Assembly: GCF_000003605.2 (NCBI RefSeq)
Contig: NW_003124893.1
Span: 1,193,211 to 1,257,210, forward strand
Direction: 5' to 3'
Length of the DNA stretch: 64,000 nucleotides
DNA from: Saccoglossus kowalevskii
Taxonomy: Eukaryota > Hemichordata > Enteropneusta > Harrimaniidae
Under the pieces are notes generated by a model. The model made no database searches and had not been told where the DNA came from. It worked only from the letters and a program-made list of their open reading frames with translations. The translations under genes were made by a program, and so were the position numbers. The stretch's first letter is position 1; the number at the start of each line of letters is the position of its first letter. Shown here piece after piece: positions 1 through 12,400 of the stretch.

Positions 1-240
1 TCTCTATCAGAAATAATAGTCCATTCCTAAATATATTCACCTCTATCAGAAATAATAGTCCATTCCTAAATATATTCACCTCTATCAGAAATAATAGTCC
101 ATTCCTAAATATATTCACCTCTATCAGAAATAATAATCCATTCCTAAATATATTCACCTCTATCAGAAATAATGGTCCATTCCTAAATATATTCATCTCT
201 ATCAGAAATAATAGTCCATTCCTAGAAATAATGGTCCACT
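1..240. repeat. 39-bp tandem repeat, about six copies
   Basis: The block CTCTATCAGAAATAATAGTC followed by about 19 more bases recurs every 39 bp; unit starts are seen at 41, 80 and 119. The last copy is degenerate. It lies in the intron upstream of the first gene A exon in the window and continues off the left edge. No coding potential is seen. Confidence 0.9.
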
Positions 241-434
241 CCAAAACTTTAACACCTTCATACTATGATCATATTTCTAGGTTGATTCTGATCCAAGAAT
301 TAAATCTGGTTTCCTCTTGAAGGAGTTGTATACTCATATATTCAATAAGTTATGGAGTCAAATACAAAGCCGTTACTATGCAGTATTGTAAAACAGTGTT
401 TACAAAGCTTCATTGTTAACTTTTTTATTTTAAG

Positions 435-3400
435 GCAATATTGTCGTTAAGAGGTAAAGAATTATCAGTGAAACAAAAACCCAAAGTCATTAATAAGGAA
501 GAGACGGCAAATCCACTATATCTAAAGACTCTTCTACAGGTGGGTATGTCTTCAATCTTTATGGTGGAATTACCGGTACTTGTGAAACAGAGCCCTCTTG
601 TGGTGATTATTTGCAATCTTTCGTTTTTTTATGACAAGCTTATTGACATGTTGTTTCAGTGTAATCCAATTCCAATGAGCTTAGTAACTTTCTAAAAATA
701 GTAATGTTTAGAAAACAATGGTTACTTGAGGTTAATAAACACAGTTACATTTAATTTTCAGGAATTGTGCAGCTTTGGAGATTTTTGGAAGCTTGATGAA
801 TATATTGATTATGTATTGCAAGCAGACAGGTTAGAGTATATTCCTGTTTTTTTTTTTTAGATTTTTGATACTCAACATGTACCGTATTAAGAATGAGGTT
901 TTAACAACCAGGTATTAATAATGGACGAATTTACTGCAAATTTTTATCCTAGGTTACAAATGAATTGTTTAAAATTTTATATTACTCAAGTATCATTGTT
1001 TTTTGCTGATTTACAAATAATGTAAAGTCATTTATGTTCACTGACATTTAATTTCACTATTTTAAAGTTGTGAGCATGTTCACTTGGTTTAAATTTCACA
1101 AAAGAAAACAGGAGTTTTATTGTTATTTTTTCATTTTCACGTTGATTTAACGGATTTTAGTTATCGGTGAAAATAGCAAAATTAAAACCCATGTATAATA
1201 TGTGCATGAGTGTGTCAATAAACTGATCAGTTTTCATCTTGGGCTGGTTTTACTAAATGTTCTTGCTTATTTGCAAAGCATATATTATGCATGTATTGTG
1301 TTTTTGAATATTGCCATATTCTTGCTAATTTTTTGTTTCGACAATCAAACCTGTTTTATGTGCCTGTTGTGTTTTGTGACTCTATTGGTTGGAAATGTGT
1401 TTGATTGACATGTATGTGGTATGCAACCTTCTGGTACCTAATTTTTTGTTTTCCCTGTTTTTTTTATCACCTCGCAAAATATCAAGCAGCAGTAGCACTT
1501 TGATTGTGTGTGTTTTTTTTTTATAGCACAAATTCAGCATTTCATTTCTCACGGTGTTTATTACAAATCCATTTGTATCATTGCAGTACACAAGATTTAT
1601 TTGTCAAGATTTTAGAACGTCTAGAGAAGGATTTCAACCCGGAAGATCGCCATGACAATATTGTTGCCAAGGTAATTATTCATATGTAATTTACACAATT
1701 GTAAACACAAAATTTTATATTTATCTGTTTATTTTTTTAAAGCTACATGTTTGTCTCTCATACAGTCATCAAGTAAATAAAGTATTATAGACCTTGTGGT
1801 CAGTGCGCCCTCTAAGCCAATATGACTAGCCATTGCCGCAAACAGATTTGTATTGACGTAAATGGTTGTGCTAATTCACTGGCACGTCTACAGAAAATTG
1901 TACATCAATATAATGAACTTGAAAAACATTTTACTAAAGTTAAGGAATAAGTAATTTGATTAATATGAAATTCGTATTTTATAAACAAATTAGTTTAAAA
2001 AAAGCGATACACTCATATTTTATTTTTATTTTTACTTGAAGACCGACTTTCCAGCAGTCGAAAAGCTGACTCAACTTGATTTTTGAGGATTTCATTTTGA
2101 CTCAGGATCCCTACAAAATCAGTTCTGTTAGAGGGCGCACTACATGTTTCTTTGAAATCCATCTCAAATTGAAAATTTTATTTAACAAATAGAGTTTGTG
2201 CGAATGATCTTTATTATTATTTTGTGATAACACTCGGTGACAGATCGATGATACATTTTTTGTTGTTGATCTTTTGACATATTTTGGAACAGAAATCATG
2301 ATTGTAAAATTTCTCACAAAATTAATTGTTGCATGGTTGTGTATGTTTTCAGGTGATGAGTTGTATTCTTGTATCACGTTACGGATTATCCGATCAAGAA
2401 ATCAAATCAATAATCAACTTACCGGATCAGCTGTGGTCATCAATTTATTTTGCAATGGACGACTTTCTTATTGATAGAGAAGGCATCTATGGGTGAGTTA
2501 ACAATCGTTGTCTTCATTAGAAAACAGGAATAATATAAAACAAAGCGTTGGAACTATTATTACAACTACATATATACCAACTATTATTACGTTATGGTTC
2601 ATAGCTAGTATAGATAGCTTTTTATTTGCTCGGCTCAATGAAAGATCAGAATACAACTATTTCTCAATATGGGCGTAAAAATTCAACCACCTAATTTAGT
2701 GGCTTTTAAAATTTTAGGCTTTAATTAATGAAATTAATGAATTAACACTACGTGGTGTTATGTTAACCGGAAGATTCAAAACATTTTGCAAAGGATCAAC
2801 TACTTAGTTGCAGTATGATCTGTTGGTGTTGATTTCGCGATTAGCACTTTTTTAAAGCTAAATCCAGTACTGAAATATTTTTAACAGATTTCATGATGAT
2901 GTTAAACAGATGAAATGTGTATTTTACCCATTTGTGCAATGAATCTAAATGTCTTTTGTTCGGCAATAATACTGTCATTTGATTTTTTGTGGCCATGAAA
3001 CATCACAAGCATTTTTTTTGGATGCAAATGTTGCGACAAATGTTTGGCATATAACATTTTTTTTAATGATTGGTTTTCACTCAAAAAACTGTAACCAGTT
3101 CAAAATTTCAACGGAATTTTGAAATATAAAAATCGTTTTTTCAAAGATAATTTTGTGTGGTTTTGCAACTACCTTTACATGCCTTACTTGGCGGTTAACC
3201 CCCCCCCCACAAGATAATGAATGTACAATACAATGGTGTAAGATAACACGTGTGGTTTAACACTTATATCTAATCACATTGTTGACCTGATGACAAAACT
3301 GATGTCCTCTATGTATCTTTACTTTATACAATGATAACGTTATGCAACATCATGCATGTGTCACATGATCCACACTACAATACATCGGTATTTTGCATTG

Positions 3401-6400
3401 TCATACAAATTCTTAAGTCCAGTCAATATCTTTCGTCCTTGAAAGACAACAGTCATTGTTTTTTTCACAACCTAATTTCCTAACATACTGGTGACTTGAG
3501 ATGGCCAATTTTATGGCCCAAATTATTTTCAGCCCATGGTGGCCAACCACTGGCTACTGGTGGCCAACCACTGGCTACTGGTGGTCATCTACTGCCAACT
3601 AGTGGTCATTTCTACTGCCAACTGGTGGTCATCTACTGCCTACTGATGGTCATATACTGCCAACTGGTGGTCATCTACTGCCTACTGGTGGTCATCTACT
3701 GCCTACTGGTGGTCATCTACTGCCTACTGATGGTCATATACTGCCAACTGGTGGTCATCTACTGCCTACTGGTGGTCATCTACTGCCTACTGGTGGTCAT
3801 CTACTGCCTACTGGTGGTCATCTACTGCCTACTGGTGGTCATCTACTGCCTACTGGTGGTCATCTACTGCCAACTGGTGGTCATCTACTGCCTACTGATG
3901 GTCATATACTGCCTACTGGTGGTCATCTACTGCCTACTGGTGGTCATCTACTGCCTACTGATGGTCATATACTGCCAACTGGTGGTCATCTACTGCCAAC
4001 TGGTGGTCATCTACTGCCTACTGGTGGTCATCTACTGCCTACTGGTGGTCATCTACTGCCAACTGGTGGTCATCTACTGCCAACTGGTGGTCATCTACTG
4101 CCAACTGGTGGTCATCTACTGCCTACTGGTGGTCATCTACTGCCTACTGGTGGTCATATACTGCCAACTGGTGGTCATCTACTGCCAACTGATGGTCATA
4201 TACTGCCAACTGGTGGTCATATACTGCCAACTGGTGGTCATCTACTGCCTACTGGTGGTCATCTACTGCCTACTGATGGTCATCTACTGCCTACTGATGG
4301 TCATATACTGCCAACTGGTGGTCATCTACTGCCAACTGGTGGTCATCTACTGCCTACTGGTGGTCATCTACTGCCTACTGGTGGTCATCTACTGCCTACT
4401 GGTGGTCATATACTGCCAACTGGTGGTCATCTACTGCCAACTGATGGTCATATACTGCCAACTGGTGGTCATATACTGCCAACTGGTGGTCATCTACTGC
4501 CTACTGATGGTCATATACTGCCAACTGGTGGTCATCTACTGCCTACTGGTGGTCATCTACTGCCTACTGGTGGTCATCTACTGCCTACTGGTGGTCATAT
4601 ACTGCCAACTGGTGGTCATCTACTGCCTACTGATGGTCATAAACTGCCAACTGGTGGTCATCTACTGCCAACTGGTGGTCATCTACTGCCTACTGGTGGT
4701 CATATACTGCCAACTGGTGGTCATCTACTGCCTACTGGTGGTCATCTACTGCCTACTGGTGGTCATCTACTGCCTACTGGTGGCCAACCACTGTAATGCC
4801 TACTGGTGGCTTACTGGTGACTAACCATCACTTACTTGCATACTGCCATCTACTTCCTACTAGTGGTCAACCACTGCCTACTGATGGCCAACCACTGCCT
4901 ACTTATGACCAACCACTGCCTACTGGTGGCCAATCACTGCCTACTGATGGCCAACCACTGCCTACTGATGGCCAACCATTGCCTACTTATGACCAACCAC
5001 TGTCTACTGATGGCCAACCACTGCCTACTTATGACCAACCGCTGCCTACTGGTGGCCAATCACTGCCTACTGATGGCCAACCACTGCCTACTGATGGCCA
5101 ACCATTGCCTACTTATGACCAACCACTGCCTACTAGTGGTCAACCACTGCCTACTGATGGCCAACCACTGTCTACTGATGGCCAACCACTGTCTACTGAT
5201 GGCCAACCACTGCCTACTGATGGCCAACCAGTCTACTGATGGCCAACCACTGTCTACTGATGGCCAACCGCTGCCTACTGGTGGCCAATCACTGCCTACT
5301 GATGGCCAACCACTGCCCACTGGTGGACTTTTATACAACAGTGACTATGATGTCATAATTTATAAAATATACAAATAAAAAATAATCAATAATATAATAT
5401 GGTGGTGTCAAGATAATTTTAATTTACTGTTTCAGAATAAGAACAGTGATCAACTTTACCTATTATATAACATATATAACAAGAGTAAAACACTGTTTAT
5501 GTACAATATAAATGGTCATTCATGGCTAGGAACTCGCACATTTATCATGACTGGCAGATGCTGCAGTTTGAGATTTTGGTCAGTTTATGATGCTACCCAT
5601 TTTACTATGAGCCACATGCAGTCTTTAAGAATGTTATTGAAGTTTTTTGGAAATGTCTGTACTTGTATCAAGCTCCTTCTTGCCTTGAGGGGCGATGTAG
5701 TTAGAATAGAAGAAATGGCTGAATAATAAAAAGTAGGTGTAATACATGCCAAGACCCCAGTATATATTGTTATAATATACAGGGCATGTCTCAGTGATTT
5801 CTAAATGGAAATAACTGTATATATTTATGTAGATTCCCATCATCATTTGGCATAGTTGCAAGAAGGTGATGACCATGTTGACTTGAACCGGGATTTTCAC
5901 CATTCTGGAAGCTCGTAGCGCGTAGTACGAATACATGAGCGAGTGAACGAAGTAGTTCATGACTGTGTAGTAGATACCGCTCGGGACTCCTTCCGATAGC
6001 GTGTACCAGCTATATACGAGCACCGTCACATGGTGGTACCAGTGCAGGAACATTAGTTTCTGCTTGCGCAGCACTATGAACATGGTATCAAAAAGTTCAA
6101 TCACTTTGCTGAGTGTAAAGAGGTAGACCCAGAATCCGCTGACGCTGTTGAGGAAACTTTTATCGCACAGGGTTTGTCGCCATCCTCCTTGCATGTACTC
6201 CTCCAGTAGTTTTGGGAAGACGCGGAAGAAGCCGATGATACTGAAGATGGCCAAGCTTCCCGACCAGACTGCTAGTGCACGTCGCAAATCATACTTTGGT
6301 CGTTGCTGCATGGCACTCCTCCCAGCATAGACTAGTACCATATATATTCCCGCATAGATCATGGAGTCGGTCCAGTTGCTTTGAAATCTTCCATGAACCA

Positions 6401-9400
6401 TTCCATAACTGTGGTTTCTCTCCACATCTGTGATGAACCAGTATTCAACCATAATTACGATAAAACTCAACAAATGACACCAAATGAAATGACACGGGCA
6501 GGCACACCCTGTGACTGCCTTGCGTGAAGAGATCTCGTCCGTCTGTGAAATTCAACTGGTAACTTATTGCTTTATATAGTACCTGTGCTTGTGTCCGATC
6601 TTTGACCTCGTATATCATATGTAAATAGCCCCATCATGCAAAATACCTGCATAATTGCAGTGGCATGACAGGGTATATAAGTTTGCATTGCCAAAAAACA
6701 AGCAAATTAGGAAAAATATCGTTATCATTCAAGTTTGTAGTTTTCTTGTTTTCTGTTTGTGGTTTTCTATATATAGGTCAGGTTACTACTAGTGCACACG
6801 GCATCCCTCACGCCACACAGGTCAAAGTTCATATCGCCTCATAATAAATTTGACATGAACTGAATGCGTGTCATGCTATACTCGCAACAAAGTCGCCTCA
6901 AACTATTTAATGTCAAAATTGTCTTTCATTCTACAATGTAATTTCTCCCACCATAATTTTTGTGTCACATTTTGTATATTTTTCTTTATATTTCCATTAT
7001 TTATAAGTTAATTTCGGACTGAGTGGAATAAACTTGCCATATTAAAATGTGAAGCAAATTTATCAGTGGTAAAACATTAGAAATCATGGGGGTGGGGGTT
7101 GTGGGTGGGGGAAGAATGTGAACAGTGCAATTTTTTGTGGTGTCTTGTCCTTACAATTTTATTTTCTTGATTTTTTGCTACAAATATTTCCTTGTATCAC
7201 TCTGCATGCAATTTTTTTTTATAAACAAATCAACCCCCACCCCCAGGGGGCAGGGGTTATGTGTCTTATACTTTTATAAATATAGTGAATTGTGATCAAT
7301 GAAAATTGCTGTTCAAAGTAAGAAGCTTGATTTCATTCAGAATTGCTGATTATGCAATTTTTTTTATTGAATTTTTGTAAATCAACAGGTTATACTTTTG
7401 AGTGGTAATTTGTGAAAATTTTCTAATTTGCAAAATATTAAGATCTAAATAATCAGAGCCACAACTTAGGAACCATTTATTTGTTTTTATTCTGAAAGCT
7501 GCACATTTTGTTGTTAAAATGTTGGTGTAACATATTTAACTTTTTTAGACGTCGTTTTGAAAACCAGATTAATTTATTTTTGTAATAATTTCAAAAATGG
7601 TTAGTCTGATTGCTACGATGTCTCTCTCACGTTATGCATTTCCATAAGCGGATGTATATCAACTGTCATCATAGGATAAAACCCAACTACAAGGACTTTT
7701 TTAAGATGTAAAGTCCGACTGAAGATAAAATCATAGAATGAATAGGTCCAAATATCAATGACCGGACATCAACTATTGGATTGGTCAAGGAGCAGTATAT
7801 CTGTCAGATTAACATTGGTGTGAGCACTGAGTTTGAACCCAACCTCTGTGGTTTCTTCTTCGCATAGTAAAATTTAGTCAGTGTTGCATCTTTGACATTA
7901 CGTGATTAGTGTTATAGTCTCAAACAATGTATAAGAACAAATGTGGGACATTTAGTTGAATGGCACACGGGACAATTTGATTGATCGAGAAACACTATAT
8001 TATAAAGTGTGTTCAAATATTATTTTAGTATCACGAAAGTAAATTTTTTTTTAAATTCTCAAAATTTTGTTTTATTGTTTTGAATACCAAATTCAACTTT
8101 TAACATCTTTCAAAAAATATACTTGCAATATTTTTATTTTTATTTTTTTTTTGATCAAGCGGTGTAACCAATGAGAGACTATGAATCTTCGTCCAAAATT
8201 GACTTGGACATTTTTAGAAAGTTCCATAAAATATGCAAAATTTATGGGTGATTGTCGAAAGGGAAAAATGATGACAGTCAAAAGGTCATACATGACTCTC
8301 CTATTTCTGTACATCAATAGATGGTGTACTGCTTTGTCAATATTTGTATAGTAACTTTGCCAGCTATAGCAAATATAAATGCTAGTGATAAAAAAATATT
8401 CATATTCCTGTATATACAGCCAGTCTGATATAGTGCAAGAGCTGCAGTCACCTTTCATGATAGTTTGTTGACCCCATAATGTCTGATCAGTGATACAATT
8501 GTACTGGCAGGTCATTGTTACCTGTTTAGAAGCGTTGATAGAAAACAGCACCTAGCAACAGGTCTTGTTAAGTTTGCATTACCTAATTGTGTTGGATGTG
8601 ACCTAGCTGTCTCTATCATAGCATGCGTGTATAAGTTGAACAGACACCTAACCACACAAAGACAATTAAGCTTGTATTCTCTCTCGTAGAATCGCATCTT
8701 CAATACAAGTAGGCATTAGCCGAAAATTGCAGTTATTTTAATTTAATGGTATTGACTTTATAATCCATTATAACCCTCTCCCTTCCCAGATTGATCTGCC
8801 CCTTAAAAAAAGTTTGTTGACCTACAAAAATTCAATTCACTGCCGTTTATATATTGTATACAAGTGCTTGATGAAATGATCTGAAGTTTGAGATTACATC
8901 TTCGGAATATTGTAATGAAACAACTTCAACTCCTTGAAACCCAGTATTTTTTACCTCGCCCGAATTTGAGTAAATTTGCATTTTTCATGTATTTTTGATT
9001 CAAATGGGCATAATTACCTATTTGCTCAAAGTTTTTGAAAACTGAAAAAATCAAGATGTTGAAGACTGTAAAATACTTTATTTTTGTTGTATCTTATTTT
9101 CACAGTAAATCAGCAAAAATATACACTTTTGATTACCACAATTAACATGAAAATACATTAAACAACAAAAGTAGTGGTGTCCAGCGATAATTAATTTCTT
9201 CTTATTTTGATATGGGACCCATGAAATGTACAAAATGGATTTGTTGTTGTCATGAAAATTAAACGTGCATGTACGACAACTGCAATACTTTAATAATAAC
9301 CTCCATACTTGGTTGCAAATGAAATCTGAACATTTTTATTATTGAAACCTATTGAAAATTTCACATAATGTATTCGATGTGATCTCTATAACGTTATTTA

Positions 9401-12400
9401 ATCACGTGTGTTTGTATTCCACTCATTAAGTTCTTACTATTCTATTGTTCAGGCATGTACTTTTGGTTTTGATTAATTGCTTTGTCTCGTTAATCTCCCT
9501 TTAAGTTAAGGATCAGGTCAGCCCAAGACTACAATAAATGCTTGCTGTTAAAGTTGATTTATTTATGGTTTTCCGTTCACATGTGCTTAGTCTTGTACAT
9601 TGCACATTCTTAAGAGAATACCAACCATTCAGTGTTAAAAAATAAAAATACACCAAATGATATCTTGTCAGCAACTGTCAAGGAATACAATCTCGTCTCT
9701 TGATTGATGGATGGACCATTAGAAAAATTCTGGGAGGGGAAAATAGCGTTAAAAAAAAATGTAGCAAAAATGTGTAAGTTGTAGTCAAAGTGAAATTCAA
9801 ATCGTAAATTCAGACAGACAAATACAACACTTTAAAATATTTAAATTATTACCCCCCCCCCCCGAAAAAACACCCACCCCCAATAATATGGGGGAGGGAG
9901 GGGGGAAGTTGCGAGTTGGAGCATTCTGATTCACTGATTGATTCAAATAAGTAGCCAAGAATTGTAATTTTTAAATAATCAATTGATTTCTTATCATTTT
10001 ACAAACAAACAAAATTGTGACCAGACTTTATGAAAAATTGCAAAGTTAAATTACTTTTACAAAGCTGGGTGAAAAACTGGTTTGTGTGAAAATAATAAAA
10101 AATCCTATACATGAAAACATAAACAAAATGGGAGTAGAAATACTGTGCAAATAATTTTTCCCTGCACTTACGTTTTGAGCTTGATTTTTTTAATGATGTT
10201 GCTCTAATTTATGTTTGGCTGTGTATAATTTGTTTTTATAGCCCCCCCCCCCCCAAAGTTTCTAAAAATATCAACATTAAGGCAAACTGGATGAACTGAC
10301 TAACTTAATCTAATATTGTAACACAAAATAATAACAATATTCCATATTGAAGCAATAATGTAAATATCTTTCATTTCGCAAGATATATTAATTTCATATA
10401 TCAGCGAAAATCATTAGATTTTGAACATTGGGAATTTTTTCGTGGATGGCCTGAATTTTTCAGATATGTTATGATTTTCTGGTTACAATAAATGGAACGG
10501 TTTACATCACATCGTTGCAAGTTTTTGCATTGAATAATAAGAGTTCAAAGTTGAATTGTCACCTAATTGAGTTTCTTAGAAACGAATCCGTTATGCAAGA
10601 CTTTTTCAGTTTTAAGTTCAGGCTTGCCTTTACCTGGTGCCATATAGGTTGAATAGAAGAAGTGACTGAACAGCAAGAAGTACGTGTAATACATAGCGAG
10701 GGACCAGTAAATATTATTGTAATATACTGGGCACGTCTTGGTGTTTTCCAGCTTGAAGTACGCGTAGATATTAAGATAAATGCCTACGATCATCTGACAC
10801 AGCTGCAAAAAGGTGATGGCTATGTTGATTTGGACTGGGATTTTCACCAATCTGGAAGCGCGGATTGCATAATACGAGTACATAAGTGCGTGGATGCCGT
10901 AATTCATAACGTGGAAGTATATCCCGTACGGAATGCCATCAGTGAAAGCATACCATGTATAGATCAAAACGGTGACGTGATGATACCAGTGTAGGAATAC
11001 AAGTTTCTGTTTGCGTAAGACAATAAACATGGTGTCGAAGAGTTCGGCCACTTTACTGAGTGTGAATGCCAGGGACCAAAACCCGCTGACCCCCTCCATG
11101 AAACTTTGGTCGCACAGTGTCCGTTGCCATCCTCCTTGGTTGTACTCCTCCAATAATTTTGGGAAGACGCGTAAGAAGCCGATGAGACTGAATACTGCCA
11201 TGGATCCCGACCAGACTGCTAGCACCTTATGTAGGTCAAACTTTTGCCGGTGCTGCATTACTTTCCTTCCGGCAAATACTAATATTAAATAAATTGCAGA
11301 ATAAACGAAGGAATCTGTCCAGTGTTCGAGAAACACGTTGTGCCAATAATTGGCATCATAGTTTCTCTCCACTTCAGTTGTAAACCAGTACTCAACCATA
11401 TTACAAAGATTCAGGAAAAGATATCTCTTGAATAGCAGTATGACAAGCCCCTGAGTAGTGTTGTACCTGACCAGTTTACACAGTGAGACTTCACATTTGA
11501 AAGCATAGTGACCTCTGACCTTGTTTCTTATGGGTGTGTCATATGCAAATTATTTTATGTTAAACAGGTGGGGTGATTCTGGTCCCATGTCTTTGCCTGA
11601 TGATTGTTGTATGCAGAGCAACGATCTTTATTTAGTTCCGCTTAGTTCTTTCTCTCTTGAATTTCTTCAAATCCTAATTATAAAGGAGAAATATTAAAGA
11701 GTCTCCTACTATGCTTCTTATTATAGTATGGTTTTATTTATATCATATTTAATTGCTATTATATTTATTTAAGTTTTTTTTATTAGTTTGTTTTTGTTTT
11801 AAAGCAATTTTTTGAAAAATTGCACATATTATTTCACTTTTAAAATACATTATTTAAATTATATGTATACTATTTGCTGCTGTTTTAAATAAATATAAAT
11901 AAACATATGTTGAAATAAGCAAGATTGTTGTGCATTATTTAATTGTACCAGTGTCGTTCTGTAAATTCATTTTGTAGAAAAAACAAGTTCTCAAAAAAAA
12001 AGTTTCAGAATTCGCCAAAATTTCCTCATATAAATGGTGTCAACCAATGGTGATTAAAAATGGATTTTTACCAACTTCAATGGATTTTTCAACATTTGTT
12101 TTAAACATGCACTGTTTTGTTCAGACTATAACAATATATGCATATTGGATACTCCTTCAAAATATCAATTTAATTGAAGGAAAAAAATACATAAAATGAA
12201 GTTTCAACTACGTATCATTTTAATATTTAAGCAGTTATAAAACCAAACAAATGAAACATTCCGGATATCATATGTAATGTATTAGTAACACATGGCAGGC
12301 AAAATGACTGATTTGTATAATCTATGTCAGACTTTATTGCATGGTGTGGGTGACCTATTTAACATAAATCTGATCATGCGATGTCACAAAATTTCAGCTT

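Noticed and set aside
3496-4824. 442-codon open frame of VVIYCLL repeats
   Set aside because: It is a by-product of a 21-bp stop-free minisatellite; no start context, no conserved flanks, and several frames on both strands are open in the same area.
5499-5726. 75-codon plus-strand frame at the 3' end of ELOVL copy 1
   Set aside because: It overlaps the elongase coding end and shows no domain.
10662-11292. Plus-strand frames opposite ELOVL copy 2
   Set aside because: They are shadows of the minus-strand elongase, which has the real motifs.
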